NCBI GenBank assembly: GCA_039566865.1
Contig: CM076947.1
Location: forward strand, 20,151,501-20,215,500
From: Aurelia coerulea
Lineage: Eukaryota; Cnidaria; Scyphozoa; Semaeostomeae; Ulmaridae
Direction of reading: 5' to 3'
Length of the DNA: 64,000 bases
A program made the position numbers and the translations under genes. Positions 20,224 to 29,870 of this stretch are shown here, one piece after another. The notes below the pieces were generated by a model. The model saw only the letters and a program-made list of their open reading frames with translations. It ran no database searches and was not told where the DNA came from. Numbering within the stretch: the first letter of the stretch is position 1; each line of letters begins with the position of its first letter.

Positions 20224-22227
20224 ATGTTGACTGCGAATCCAAGGAACAAGGTGAGAAACGAATCTCAAATTATTACTGATATAAAATTGTATCTTAAAGA
20301 TAGAGTCAAAAAATTTGAGGCTGGTTCTTTGAGGTATAATATTAGAAATTGGGAAACAATTACCTCAGATCCAGAAATTCTTTCATATGTGTCAGGAGTT
20401 CAAATTGATTTTATAGAAATGCCTCATTCAGGCTCCAGTTTCACTGAAGCAATTTTTAATGAAACTCAAAGTAAGCAGATTGATGCACAAATTGAATTAA
20501 TGCTTGCTAAGGGTATAATCAAAAAATGTGAAAAAAGTGAACCAGAATATATTTCTAGAATTTTCACCAGATCAAAAAGTGATGGCTCATTTCGATTGAT
20601 TCTTAATCTAAAAAATCTAAATCAGTATGTTAGTTACCATCATTTTAAAATGGATACACTAGCTACAGTTATGAACCTCATGGAACAGGGTTGTTATATG
20701 GCATCTATTGATTTAAAAGATGCATATTACACTGTCAGTGTTGATAAGCAATATCAACATTTTTTGAAATCCAAAAAGAATAACCAATTATTTACCTTTT
20801 CCTGTGTTCCTAATGGTTTATCAAGTGCGCCCAGAATTTTCACAAAATTGTTGAACCCTCCCCTAGCAGAATTGAGAAAGAGAGGTTTTATAAACTCTCC
20901 ATATATTGATGATATATATTTGCAAGGCTCCAATTTTGATGGATGCTTCCAAAATGTCCTTGAGACAGTGAAGATGATGGACAAATTAGGTTTTGTTACA
21001 CATCCTGATAAGTCACAGTTGCTACCAAAACAAGAAATTGTGTTTCTTGGTTTTCATCTGAATTCAAAAAATATGACAGTTAAACTAACAAATGAAAAAG
21101 CATTAAAACTGTTACAGGCATGTAGAGATCTATTGACAAGGAAAACCCCAAAGATAAGGGAGGTTGCCAGAGTACTTGGCATGATGGTTTCTAGTTTCCC
21201 AGGAATGCAATATGGACCACTATTTTATAGATCTGTAGAACATGATAAGATATTGGCTCTCAAAAATTCTAAAGGAAACTATGAAACTTCTATGATTTTA
21301 TCAGATTTAGCAATTGTTGATATAGAATGGTGGATAAACAATGTCACCTCTTCATCTAGTAATATTTCTTGCAATAAGATTGGTGCTACACTGTATACAG
21401 ATGCTTCCAAAACAGGTTGGGGAGCTGTATTACATGACAGAAAAACCTTTGGAGGTTGGAATGAAATTGAAAAAGAGCGACATATAAACTATCTGGAACT
21501 GAAAGCAGTTTATTTTGGATTAAAGGCTCTTTGTGAAAAATGCAAACATAAGCATGTCAGGCTCATGATTGACAACACCACTGCAGTCCATAATATTAAC
21601 AACATGGGTACTATTAAATCAAAGATTTGTAATGATTTAGTAAAAGATATTTGGAACTGGGCAATTCAAAAAGGAATTTGGTTATCAGCTGCCCATATAC
21701 CTGGTAAACAGAATATAATAGCTGATGCTGAATCTAGAAGGAAGGTTTCATTAGCAGAGTGGATGTTAAATAGGAAGAACTATTTGCAAGTTATAAAACA
21801 TCTAAAAGTTGACCCAAAAATTGATTTATTTGCCTCCAGGCTGAATTGTCAAATTTCTAAATATGTATCATATAAACCAGACCCAGAAGCCTTTGCAATA
21901 GATGCTTTCTCATTAGATTGGAGTTTATTTGATTTCTATGCTTTTCCCCCTTTCAGTCTGATAAACAAAGTGATGCAAAAGATCATAAAAGAAGAAGCAA
22001 CGGGGATTGTCATAGTACCAGATTGGCCAACTCAAGTTTGGTACCCAAAATTCATGTCTCTTCTGCTTATGCGGCCAGTGATGCTGTATCATTCCAAAGG
22101 ATTGCTGAAAATGCCAGGGAGGCAGGAGATTCATCCATTTCAAAAGAAATTGAACCTGATGGCGGGATTTTTGTCAGGGAACAAAAGATTGCAAACAATT
22201 TATCAAATGAAGCAACAGAAATCATAA
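20224..22227 (+). CDS. DIRS ORF2: reverse transcriptase, RNase H and methylase-like domain
   Basis: 667 aa from the first ATG, 20224, in TGACAATG directly after the ORF1 stop. RT motifs: SDGSFRLILNLKNLN, ASIDLKDAYYTVSV (catalytic D163), FSCVPNGLSSAPRIF, PYIDDIYL (YIDD 227-230) and FLGF. RNase H follows with D393 (YTDASKTGWG), E425 (LELKAV), D450 (MIDNTTAV) and D501 (IIADAESR), so all four acidic residues are present. The carboxyl part (about 534-630) has DLFASR, an aromatic YAFPPFSLI and GIVIVPDWPTQVWYP, the adenine-methylase-like domain typical of DIRS polymerase proteins. It would copy the RNA genome in the nucleus. No stops or frameshifts, so probably functional. ORF1 to ORF2 is a -1 frame change. 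Confidence 0.93.
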   Translation: MLTANPRNKVRNESQIITDIKLYLKDRVKKFEAGSLRYNIRNWETITSDPEILSYVSGVQIDFIEMPHSGSSFTEAIFNETQSKQIDAQIELMLAKGIIKKCEKSEPEYISRIFTRSKSDGSFRLILNLKNLNQYVSYHHFKMDTLATVMNLMEQGCYMASIDLKDAYYTVSVDKQYQHFLKSKKNNQLFTFSCVPNGLSSAPRIFTKLLNPPLAELRKRGFINSPYIDDIYLQGSNFDGCFQNVLETVKMMDKLGFVTHPDKSQLLPKQEIVFLGFHLNSKNMTVKLTNEKALKLLQACRDLLTRKTPKIREVARVLGMMVSSFPGMQYGPLFYRSVEHDKILALKNSKGNYETSMILSDLAIVDIEWWINNVTSSSSNISCNKIGATLYTDASKTGWGAVLHDRKTFGGWNEIEKERHINYLELKAVYFGLKALCEKCKHKHVRLMIDNTTAVHNINNMGTIKSKICNDLVKDIWNWAIQKGIWLSAAHIPGKQNIIADAESRRKVSLAEWMLNRKNYLQVIKHLKVDPKIDLFASRLNCQISKYVSYKPDPEAFAIDAFSLDWSLFDFYAFPPFSLINKVMQKIIKEEATGIVIVPDWPTQVWYPKFMSLLLMRPVMLYHSKGLLKMPGRQEIHPFQKKLNLMAGFLSGNKRLQTIYQMKQQKS

Positions 22228-23129
22228 TGGCATCTTGGAGGCCAGGTACATTAAAACAATACAATGTGTATGTAAGGAAATTTAAAGAATTTTGCAAGAA
22301 GCATAGACTTGATTCAAGCAAAGTGTCTTGTTATGATGGTATTGAATTTCTAACCGATTTATTTAAACAGGGGTTAGGATATAGTGCCATCAATACTGCT
22401 AGATCTGCATTATCTGCCATAATAGATGTATCAGATAAGCAAACATTTGGAGAAGATCGTTTAGTAAAGCGATTCATGAAAGGGGTTTTTGAATCCAGAC
22501 CTGCGTTACCAAAATACACTGATGTATGGGATATTTCACGTGTTTTAACATACCTAGATTCCCAAGGTATTACAACACAACTTAATTTGAAGACGCTTAC
22601 CTTACGACTAGTCATGCTCTTGTGTATTTTAACAGGACAACGTTGTCAGACGATTCATGCAATAGAACTTGGTGGAATATCATTTGGAGACACATGCAGA
22701 ATTGTGATACCTTCGTTACTCAAACAATCTAGATCTGGACACCATTTGAAACCAATGGAATTCAAGCCTTACAGTCATAATGACAAACTGTGTGTTGTTG
22801 AAAATATGAAACAATATATTAAAGTGACTAAGAATATAAGGAAAAAAGAAGAAAAACTATTTATCAGCTATCAAAAGCCACACAAAGCAGTTTCAAAATC
22901 AACAGTGTCTAGATGGTGCAAACAGATCATGTCTGATGCAGGCATTAACGTGAAAAGATTTGGACCTCATAGTATTAGAGCTGCATCTACATCATCAGCA
23001 AGAAACAAGGGCGTGCCATTAGCCACTATTATGACAGCTGCAGGGTGGAGTAATGCTGCAACATTTAAAAAATTCTACTCCAAAAACGTTGAAGAAACAT
23101 TAAATTATTCTGAGATGATGTTAACATAA
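22023..23129 (+). CDS. DIRS ORF3: tyrosine recombinase
   Basis: The only ATG before the domain is 22227, overlapping the ORF2 stop as TAATG, giving 300 aa. The frame is open without an ATG from 22023 or before, and the residues just upstream (LSNEATEII) look family-like, so the real start may be upstream or reached by frameshifting. The amino part (SWRPGTLKQYNVYVRKFKEF) is the SAM-like core-binding domain. Catalytic residues, numbered from the 22227 ATG: R139 (TGQRCQTIH), H248 and R251 (GPHSIRAAS), W274 (GWSNAATF) and nucleophile Y284 (KKFYSKN). It should join the circular DNA intermediate to the target. The frame is intact and the full catalytic set is present. Confidence 0.93.
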   Translation: MANSSLVPKIHVSSAYAASDAVSFQRIAENAREAGDSSISKEIEPDGGIFVREQKIANNLSNEATEIIMASWRPGTLKQYNVYVRKFKEFCKKHRLDSSKVSCYDGIEFLTDLFKQGLGYSAINTARSALSAIIDVSDKQTFGEDRLVKRFMKGVFESRPALPKYTDVWDISRVLTYLDSQGITTQLNLKTLTLRLVMLLCILTGQRCQTIHAIELGGISFGDTCRIVIPSLLKQSRSGHHLKPMEFKPYSHNDKLCVVENMKQYIKVTKNIRKKEEKLFISYQKPHKAVSKSTVSRWCKQIMSDAGINVKRFGPHSIRAASTSSARNKGVPLATIMTAAGWSNAATFKKFYSKNVEETLNYSEMMLT

Positions 23130-23285
23130 TTTAAAATTATGTTGTATCCAAAGAAATTTGCGTTTTCAAATATAAACATATTGAATATTGTGTTTTGTCC
23201 AACGAAATGTTGTGTTTAGATATATAAACATATATGGCATGAAAATATGTTATAAAATGACAGAGTAGCTTTCCTGTCTTTGAAG

Positions 23286-23418
23286 TCTCATGTAATTACT
23301 GGTGACGTAATTGGAGATGACGTAGAATTGGAAAATTAAACGAGCACTTACCGAAGGGAAGTGTGAAGTTTGATTGAAATTCTGCGTCATCTTCAATGGA
23401 GGAGCAAGGAATTACATG
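23286..23418 (+). repeat. DIRS internal complementary region (ICR)
   Basis: 23286-23328 is complementary to the left terminus (18716-18757). 23326-23418 is complementary, with no mismatch in 93 bases, to the right terminus 23561-23653. The halves overlap by AAT (23326-23328), the complement of the ATT at both element ends. The ICR thus mirrors the sequence of a joined circle and would template restoration of the ends during replication. Confidence 0.92.
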
Positions 23419-23531
23419 CCCTCCCATATTATGACCTCACCCAAGCTACTATTTAACTTCATAGTAATTCGCTAATTGGATAATAAATCTGCCTTGTTGG
23501 ATTATCAGGAAAGCTACCCTGCTTTGAAGAC

Positions 23532-23653
23532 TGACCTTGACGCGCATGCACCGCATATCTCATGTAATTCCTTGCTCCTCCATTGAAGATGACGCAGAAT
23601 TTCAATCAAACTTCACACTTCCCTTCGGTAAGTGCTCGTTTAATTTTCCAATT
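23532..23653 (+). repeat. DIRS right terminal region
   Basis: 23532-23569 is the inverted copy of the left inner terminus. 23561-23653 is a perfect inverted copy of the second half of the ICR. The element ends ...TTTTCCAATT, with ATT at 23651-23653. Confidence 0.9.
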
Positions 23654-23681
23654 TAGCATCATGCCTACTTTTTGGGAAAGG

Positions 23682-23684
<3 letters not shown>

Positions 23685-23737
<53 letters not shown>
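23685..23737 (+). repeat. (CA)n microsatellite
   Basis: About 26 uninterrupted AC dinucleotides, 30 bp beyond the DIRS right end. It creates spurious His-Thr and Cys-Val frames on the two strands. Confidence 0.95.
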
Positions 23738-23739
<2 letters not shown>

Positions 23740-24569
23740 ATTCGAACTTTTTAAGGGTGCCGTTTTTAAGGGTATCGTTTTCACCAATTTTTTCTAGCAC
23801 AGGGTATCAAAATAAGACAATTTTCCTAGAGCAAGTTGCCAAAACATGTCAAATGGGAATATTTTGTTAAATCGGGTCGTTTTTCGGTCAAATTTTCATA
23901 TTTTGGAGTATGCTTATCACCAATTTTTTTCTCTAGAATGTGTTATCATTTTGACCGAAAAATTCTGGAGCAGGGTAAGAAAAATTCTTTCGTCGGCACA
24001 CCCCCGTACAAATTCAAGTCAAGTACCTCCCCTGAGGAAAATGTTTTGCATAAATGTTGCTAAAAAACGTTGACAAGGTTCTAAAGGCCTTTTGGGAAGG
24101 AAAGAACATCCCGAGAAACATACCATGTCATATCTTCTTTCTATATTTCTTTGATTTTTCTTTGCTTCGAGATTAATATGTGACTCATAATTGAATTATG
24201 AGCTGTTTGCACTTCAATGTACAGTGGCTTAGCCAAACGAAGGACTTTTCATCCACCCTAATACAGTGGTGTTAGAATTTGGTCAGACCATTGGCCACTC
24301 CTACAGAAAACTAAGCGGCACTTTTGTAACATCAGAGTAGCCCCGTTGTACTCTCGTATCACCAAATAGTTTAATCCTAGATTTCTGGAGATTTATGGTA
24401 AGATAGGATAAGAAAGGTGTAACCAAAAGGGAATTATTGCTTTGATGCAAACGATATCAGTTACAGTCCTGAAAGCTGAATATGTCTACCATTTGAACCA
24501 TAACTCTTAAAATGCAAGTTCTACATTGTCCTTTGGTCCTGTGTTGTTCTCGTAAATCTCGTAATTGCA
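23738..24569. other. No gene; weak two-unit repeat at 23775-24040
   Basis: 'ttcaccaattttttctag...agggtatca' and 'tatcaccaatttttttctct...agcagggtaag' recur about 155 bp apart, a decayed tandem pair. No credible coding frame. GTAATTGCA at 24561-24569 is the left target duplication of the next element. Confidence 0.4.
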
Positions 24570-24977
24570 AGTATATGTTCCAAGGTTTTTAATTGGTGTA
24601 ATAAGGTCGATGTAAAATTATATGACCTATTTCTTGAAATGAACGGCAAGGAAGAAATATTAGTATAATTCTGCCGTTGGACTTGTCAGAAATCTTGAAT
24701 ATTTTTGAAGTTACAGCGTAATTTATATTTCAACTCATTTGAGGCTGTGACATCAAATTTAACAAGTGAAAGACCTTTGCTAGATAGCATTTTGCAGACA
24801 TTCATAAACAATTTTCTTGAAAGTTATTCTGTGATAATTCGAAGAGTTTAGATAGATGCTGCAATGATTTTCGAAATTTTTCTGTAATTCTGGACTGAAA
24901 AGTATATCGGCAGAATCATCGCGAAGTAGGAAAGGTTCCTTTCTAGTCATTCTACATCAACCTTTGGAACCTATGCT
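24570..24977 (+). mobile_element. Family D foldback MITE, copy 3 (9-bp TSD, internally deleted)
   Basis: Flanked by GTAATTGCA (24561-24569 and 24978-24986). The left tip is diverged (AGTATATGTTCCAAGG) and the right tip is GAACCTATGCT. At 408 bp it lacks about 110 bp of the right arm, and its CRE octamer is lost. Confidence 0.8.
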
Positions 24978-25039
24978 GTAATTGCACTCAGTTATCTTGA
25001 ATCTTCAAGACTATTCATCATGATGGAGTGAGTAATAAC

Positions 25040-25272
25040 TTCAATCAGAAAATCAATAGACGATTACGCTAAAGATGGAGGCGAGGAAACTTTAGCTCAA
25101 TCGTCTATTGCGGTGTTCCTCAGGGATCCCAACTAGGACGACTGCTGTTTCTCTTTAATATGTTTGTTGCTTTGAGGAAAACTTGGGGCAAAGCTCGTGG
25201 AAGCAATGTGGTGACCTTTCCTCTTAATATGACCACAACACGAGAATTCCTTAAGCCAGGAATACAGAGTTA
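25040..25272 (+). pseudogene. Reverse transcriptase relic of a LINE (GVPQGS motif)
   Basis: From 25088 the frame reads NFSSIVYCGVPQGSQLGRLL then FLFNMF, the GVPQGSxLGPLLF motif of LINE reverse transcriptases. It stays open to a TAG at 25271, but no YADD box or other RT motif follows, so the rest is lost or scrambled. An inverted 'caatagacgatt' pair just upstream (25047 and 25099) suggests rearrangement. Confidence 0.65.
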
Positions 25273-25658
25273 GTAACTTTTGTCCAGTGGCGGCGCCAGC
25301 TCCAAAAAAATTCGAAAGACGTCGTATGCTTCATAAGATGCAAGTGAACTAAATGTCTGTTCTAGATGTATGCTTTGATTTGCTTAAGCAAGGGCTCTGT
25401 GGTGACTCATCATCATTTAGTTTCGTAAAGACTCATTGAATTTACAAGATATATCCTAAACCTAATGCTAATCTCTGTCATTTCAAAGTAATGAGTACTC
25501 TTAACTTATGGCAGATTTTTCCTGGAGGCTTTTTGAAAAAGATGAAAGAAATGAGTAGAAGAGAAAAATAGATCTCGTCCAGGATACTAGACCAAATGCT
25601 AGACCAAAATAGAAGACCATACGTCTTGATAGTCGAGTGATTTGAGTAAATTTGAGTA
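25273..25658. other. No gene or repeat recognised
   Basis: A minus-strand frame (25501-25788) runs into the following element and is not credible. Confidence 0.4.
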
Positions 25659-26073
25659 CAGTAAAAACCCGCACATAAGAACCTTCATCTATTAAGAACC
25701 TACAGCCTGAAATAATATATCTTGTACCCAATAAATAAGAACCATTCCAGGCTGATATTTTAACTAGGTTCTTAATAAAGCGTTTCATTCATCCATTGGG
25801 AAATAAATGCAATCTGTTTGCCAATCAACCTCTTTCGTGAACTCCAAAACATTCCTTACAGAACTGTGATAGGGAGGGCCTGCAGGAGTAAACTGGGTAA
25901 GCTTGAGTTGAGGTGGATAGGGCCAAGAATGTAAATAGATTTGGCTAAGATTTAGATTCACACATTTTCCTATGTTAAGAACCTACACCCTGATTACTGG
26001 ATGTGTCTCATAGCACAAGAACCGAAACAGGCTGAGTTCAAAATCTTAGGTTCTTATGTGCGGGTTTTTACTG
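25659..26073. mobile_element. Family K pogo-like MITE, copy 1
   Basis: Ends CAGTAAAAACCCGCACATAA and ...ATGTGCGGGTTTTTACTG are flanked by TA (25657-25658 and 26074-26075). The interior repeats 'aagaacctacagcctga' type blocks. CAGTA..ACC with TA target resembles pogo/Tigger elements. Copies at 32162, 52769 and 44305; one end near 41090-41177. Confidence 0.85.
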
Positions 26074-26103
26074 TATATTCTTTTTGGTACTGTACGCTTC
26101 AGA

Positions 26104-26273
26104 GACGTAGGAACCGGGGGGGCATTGGAGACACATGCCCCCCCCCCAAGATTTTGCAATGAACAAAGAAGTGCCCTTTTTATTTTCAGGAAGTGCCCCT
26201 ATAGCTTAATGAAGAAAGTGCCCTTAAAGTGTCGTGCCCCCTCAAGTTTGAGATGCTTCCTACGTCCCTGGTA
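26104..26273. repeat. Dispersed repeat family U, copy 1
   Basis: 'aagattttgcaatgaac', 'ttattttcaggaagtgcccc' and 'gtgcccttaaagtgtcgtgc' recur at 41905-42062. Inverted ends 'agggacgtaggaa' type (26100 and about 26262) make it a likely small MITE. A poly-C tract lies at 26140-26150. Confidence 0.6.
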
Positions 26274-26458
26274 CGCTTAATGGTTCAGCTCCTGTCTCAT
26301 GACCTGATTTTGCTATAAACTGAGGTGAATCGCTCAGTATGAACCCAGAATAGGGCATGAATAAGATTTAATTCTGAACTGTTGTCGTAATATGATACAC
26401 ACAATCTTTCAACTCAGTGCATTTGCCAAACTGAAAATTCGCCGTGAACCGCTGGCTT

Positions 26459-26650
26459 TTAATTTGAAGTACTGAGCGTATCAACAGCCAAAGCACAGTC
26501 TTCGCCGTAATCTCTTGTGAGTTGGGCAAGAATTCCAGAAAATCCATGAGATTTTCTCCTATTTGCTTTCTGGAAGGATTCCAAGAGGTTTCGGGCGATA
26601 AATAGAGGGATTTTGTGAAATGATATTCGGTTTTCTAATCTCATCACCAG
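26459..26650 (-). CDS. Possible terminal exon, unrecognised
   Basis: A 62-codon minus-strand frame (RLENRISFHKIPLFIARNLL, then ESFQKANRRKSHGFSGILAQ and DYGEDCALAV) ends at a stop 26459-26461. An acceptor-like 'gagaaaag' precedes it. The helical, charged sequence faintly recalls death-fold (CARD or DED) ends, but I cannot assign it. It may be a lone exon left by TE traffic. Confidence 0.25.
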   Translation of the reverse strand: MVMRLENRISFHKIPLFIARNLLESFQKANRRKSHGFSGILAQLTRDYGEDCALAVDTLSTSN

Positions 26651-27259
26651 CTTTTCTCATTATCTCCCAAAAAGAAAACTGTCGCGATACCTGATAGAAC
26701 CTTACAATAACACTCTTTCATCGTTGAATGTTATTTTAATTTCATCGTATCAAGGTCTGTTTCACTTCATTCAAATAAGGTTATTGCAAACTCCGATGTC
26801 TAGGGGTCAATCTGGAATACAACATAGGCTTCAAATCTTAAGAGGGATAACGTGATCGATTGTTTACTATTTGTCGAGAAAAATGTTTTCCTCACTGGTA
26901 CCAGAAAGTTACTTAGGGAGATTCAATTGTCCCAGGAGAATGACATGTACATGCAAGGAAGACTGATGAAGTTTGATCGTCGCCTTTGCAGGTTTTTGAA
27001 AAGGGCCTTCTTCGGCAGGAAATCTCCCATAGTCAGGGGAAGAATGACTAATTCGGGCAGCAATAGTTTTTCAAACGCCCTTCGTTTTTCTTTTGCTTAC
27101 AAGGTAGATTTCCCATCCCATACTTGTCACCTTTCTCAGAGATTTGTGTCCTCCCTGCTTCTTAGTCCTCATAATTCTAGAGTCATGGTCCTTTGCTCCT
27201 AGACTTTTCTAAGTCATACTATCTTGCTCCCAAAACCCCTGTCAGAGCCTTGTTGTAAC
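26651..27259. other. No confident gene; weak family S similarity
   Basis: A plus frame (26852-27202) has no known domain. Its middle ('gcaggtttttgaaaagggcc', 'ggaaatctcccatagtc') is similar to the family S interior at about 10130-10175, so it is probably MITE-derived. Confidence 0.4.
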
Positions 27260-27776
27260 AGAATCCAAATCTTTAACTGGACATAAAAATGTGGGTGTAG
27301 AAATCAATGACCTATTTCTTCTGATTGAATGGCTTGAAAGAAACTTTAGATATTCATCTATCATTCTACCGTTGGACTTTTCAGAAATTTTGAATATTTT
27401 TCGAAATTACAGCGTATCTTACATTTCAACTCGTCTGAGGATGTGACGTCATCAATTTTCTAATCATAAACCAGATGAGTGACAGATTTTTGCTTGATAC
27501 CATATTGTAGGCATTCATAAACTATGGTTTTCTCGAAATTACTCTATGTTGGGTCAAACAGTTTAGAAATTACGATGATTTTAAGTTTTTTGACAATTTT
27601 TCTTGAATTCTTGAAAAAGAAGAAAAACACTCTAATTCTGAAAATATTGAAGAATTCAGAAAAGTCCAACGGTAGAATTATAGACAAATAACTAAAGTTT
27701 CTTTTAAGTCATTCAGCTCAAAGAAATAGGTCACTCAATTTTACACCCAGATGTTTAAAGATTTGGAAACTATGCT
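27260..27776 (+). mobile_element. Family D foldback MITE, copy 4
   Basis: Internal arms match family D throughout. The left tip is diverged (AGAATCCAAATC); the right tip is GAAACTATGCT. Candidate target repeats TGTTGTAAC and TGTTGTGAA agree at 7 of 9 positions. TGACGTCA at 27444-27451. Confidence 0.8.
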
Positions 27777-28180
27777 TGTTGTGAAACTCTTTTTTGAGCA
27801 AAACTTCCGTTGGCAAAGGTAACAAGTAACATAAAATAGAAACATTTTTTGGATTAATTATGAATAAAATTAAGAGCTGATAGAATTATCTGGATCATGT
27901 AAGGTCAGTTTGACAGTAAGTTTATTGTTGCTTTTTATATCAATCTGAAACTTTTATCTTTATTCTGTCTTCATATTAATCTTAACCCGATTTCAAGGTT
28001 GACAGCATCTATCCTAATAATTTATAGATGATGTTTTGATTCTCTTTCGTGGGCGATTTCAACCATTTCACTTTCAAAATAACTGTGGTTTCTTCCTGGT
28101 TGCAATTTCATTCTCTAGAAAAGCTCTACAGCCGATTGGTCATTCCACAACAGTAAATAAATAGCGTTTGATTGACAATG
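27777..28180. other. No gene or repeat recognised
   Basis: AT-rich, no long frames. The right end leads into the TGACAATGACAC region. Confidence 0.4.
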
Positions 28181-28655
28181 ACACGCCGGTAGTTAACAAT
28201 GACATACCAGTGCAGATCATTTTCTAGTTGCCGCTGAGTGTTTGTCGTTTTGACTGACAATGACACGTCAATGATTGAAAATGACACGCCAGAGCAATTG
28301 ATTAGCGATGTTGCATGAAAATAGAGATCTACAGCCGATCACTGATGAGCGTTACCCTGGGTACCAGACTCTCTAACATAAAAACAGTTTTTCATGGTAG
28401 AGAGTCTGGAACCCTGGATAGAAGAGAGTATGGGAGGAAAAATCTGAGGGGGCTGCCCAACAAAAAGTCCATTGTTTACCAACGTTTTTCCCTGAGTAAG
28501 GGCAGATTTTTGCCTGATTGGGGCTGACTTTCGAGAATTTTTGCAACCAGCCCCCGTTCTCGTGCGCTTATGCATTTCACAAATGTAAAATATAGGGCTC
28601 GTTGCTTTTGATTGACAATGACACACCAGTGGTTGACAATGACACGCCGGTACAA
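28170..28655 (+). repeat. Dispersed 'TGACAATGACACGCC' motif cluster
   Basis: The motif (TGACAATGACACGCCGGT or close variants) occurs about six times, near 28172, 28195, 28254, 28277, 28611 and 28634. Two 'ctacagccgat' blocks accompany it. A hairpin containing 'taccagactctctaacata' and its inverse (28360-28412) is inserted between the groups, and the same sequence recurs near 35484-35508. Confidence 0.55.
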
Positions 28656-28748
28656 TTGATTAGCGACTGCATAAAAGGAGAGCTCTACAACCGATTAGCC
28701 ATGCCACAAATGTGAATAAATGGAAACGGAAAAGACAGCATGGAACTA

Positions 28749-29202
28749 AGACTACGTTCACACGATGCCGGCACATTTTTTGTCGGCGAGTTTTGAAAAC
28801 GGTAGATTTTGAAACGGAACTCTAACCAGTACATTTTGAAAGCGGCATCGTGTGAACACTCGAAAGTAATGAAAACGGAACATTTTTCAACGCTTTCGAA
28901 ACAAGGCTGATCATTTCCTAAAAGTGCGGCAAATTGAAACATTTATTTAAAAAGATGGGTTTCTTTCTTTTGATTTGTAAATTTTTTAATATCATTGTAC
29001 ATTAGTTTTGAATATTGTAAATAAGGCTTTATAGTTTAATTTGATTAATTACTTTTTGATTTACATTTTTTTAGATTGTAGGTACTGTTTTATTGGAGGG
29101 TTCCTTGAAAACCAGCTTCTGTTGAAGGAAATGAAAAAAAAAATGAAATGAACCATTTTCTGCCGTTTTCAAAACGTGCCGGCATCATGTGAACGCAGTC
29201 CA
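28749..29202. mobile_element. MITE with 'acgttcacacgatgccggc' ends
   Basis: Left end ACTACGTTCACACGATGCCG and right end CGGCATCATGTGAACGCAGT are inverted, about 30 bp. Extra sub-terminal inverted copies ('aagcggcatcgtgtgaacac' near 28840) occur inside. No certain target duplication. It sits just before an open frame at 29203-29383. Confidence 0.65.
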
Positions 29203-29383
29203 AGTGTCTTGCTCACTCGAGTTACATGCGAGATGCGCCATTAAGAGCCAAAATGCTCACGTAGTATGCATCGATGGGAAATGGATAGATCTTAACCTGT
29301 GTATCTATAAACCCCAGGAGGGCACTCAGCACATACGCATGTCAGTCCGAGAAATTTCAGCCAATCCACAAGTATCAGTTTAA
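29203..29383 (+). CDS. Possible exon remnant, unrecognised
   Basis: A frame reading VQVSCSLELHARCAIKSQNA then HVVCIDGKWIDLNLCIYKPQ ends at a stop 29381-29383. Its apparent ATG (29189) lies in the MITE end, so the true 5' part would be interrupted by that insertion. Bases 29307-29345 are inverted at about 30022-30066, so the 3' half may belong to another repeat. Probably not a gene. Confidence 0.15.
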
Positions 29384-29402
29384 CTTCACTGAAACCAAAG
29401 AA

Positions 29403-29870
29403 TGTCATTTCATTTCATTTTCATTTTTACTTTTTTAACCACGGTAGCACCGTCAGTCTGCAGAGACTGCTTTACAGGGGGCCGTGCAAAATACTATTAA
29501 AACAAATTTAAAATCTTATTTACGGTTAAGCCTTATTTACAATCTTTTGCGCCCCCAATAACCAAAATGGCACTTAATATAATATAAATAGATAATAGAT
29601 ACAAATAGAAATGTTCCTAAATTTATCAAAAGAAAAGTAAAAAGAAAAACCAAAAACCCTCTACAATTTCTTTTTTAGCCTCTTTTTGAAAGTTGAAAGG
29701 GAGGGTGCATGTTTGACATCTGAACTTAATTGGTTCCAAACCTTAGGCCCTCGAAATGAAATGGACTTCTGCCCATTTGCCGTTTTGAAGAAAGGAACAC
29801 GCAAGTCAGCTTCGGCAAGTCAGCTTACTTTGCACCTTGACATCTGTAAACGAACATAAAATATCCTGAA
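29403..29870 (-). pseudogene. Decayed CR1/L2-type LINE 3' end
   Basis: Minus-strand bases 29820-29670 still read ADLRVPFFKTANGQKSISFR, then GPKVWNQLSSDVKHAPS and FKKRLKKKL, homologous to the fragment at 2652-3053. The 3' UTR with its GCACGG...CCGTGG stem and ATTTC-type tail follows at 29403-29490. 5' truncated. Confidence 0.8.

Larger units (their letters stand above)
18716..23653 (+). mobile_element. Full-length DIRS-like tyrosine-recombinase retrotransposon
   Basis: 4,938 bp with three long uninterrupted ORFs (Gag-like, RT/RNase H/methylase-like, tyrosine recombinase). The layout is left terminus, ORFs, internal complementary region, spacer, right terminus. The inner parts of the termini are inverted repeats (18747-18784 versus 23532-23569). 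The internal region 23286-23418 is complementary to the outer left end in its first half and to the outer right end in its second half, as in Dictyostelium DIRS-1 and its animal relatives. Such elements are thought to use a circular DNA intermediate inserted by the recombinase, without target duplication. Intact ORFs and near-perfect end matches suggest a young, possibly active copy. Confidence 0.93.

Noticed and set aside
18716..23653. Retroviral or LTR element
   Set aside because: No LTRs, protease or DDE integrase; the recombinase and split inverted ends define DIRS.
23583..23870. Plus-strand frame across the CA microsatellite
   Set aside because: It consists of His-Thr repeats from (CA)n; the opposite strand gives Cys-Val. 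No coding signal.
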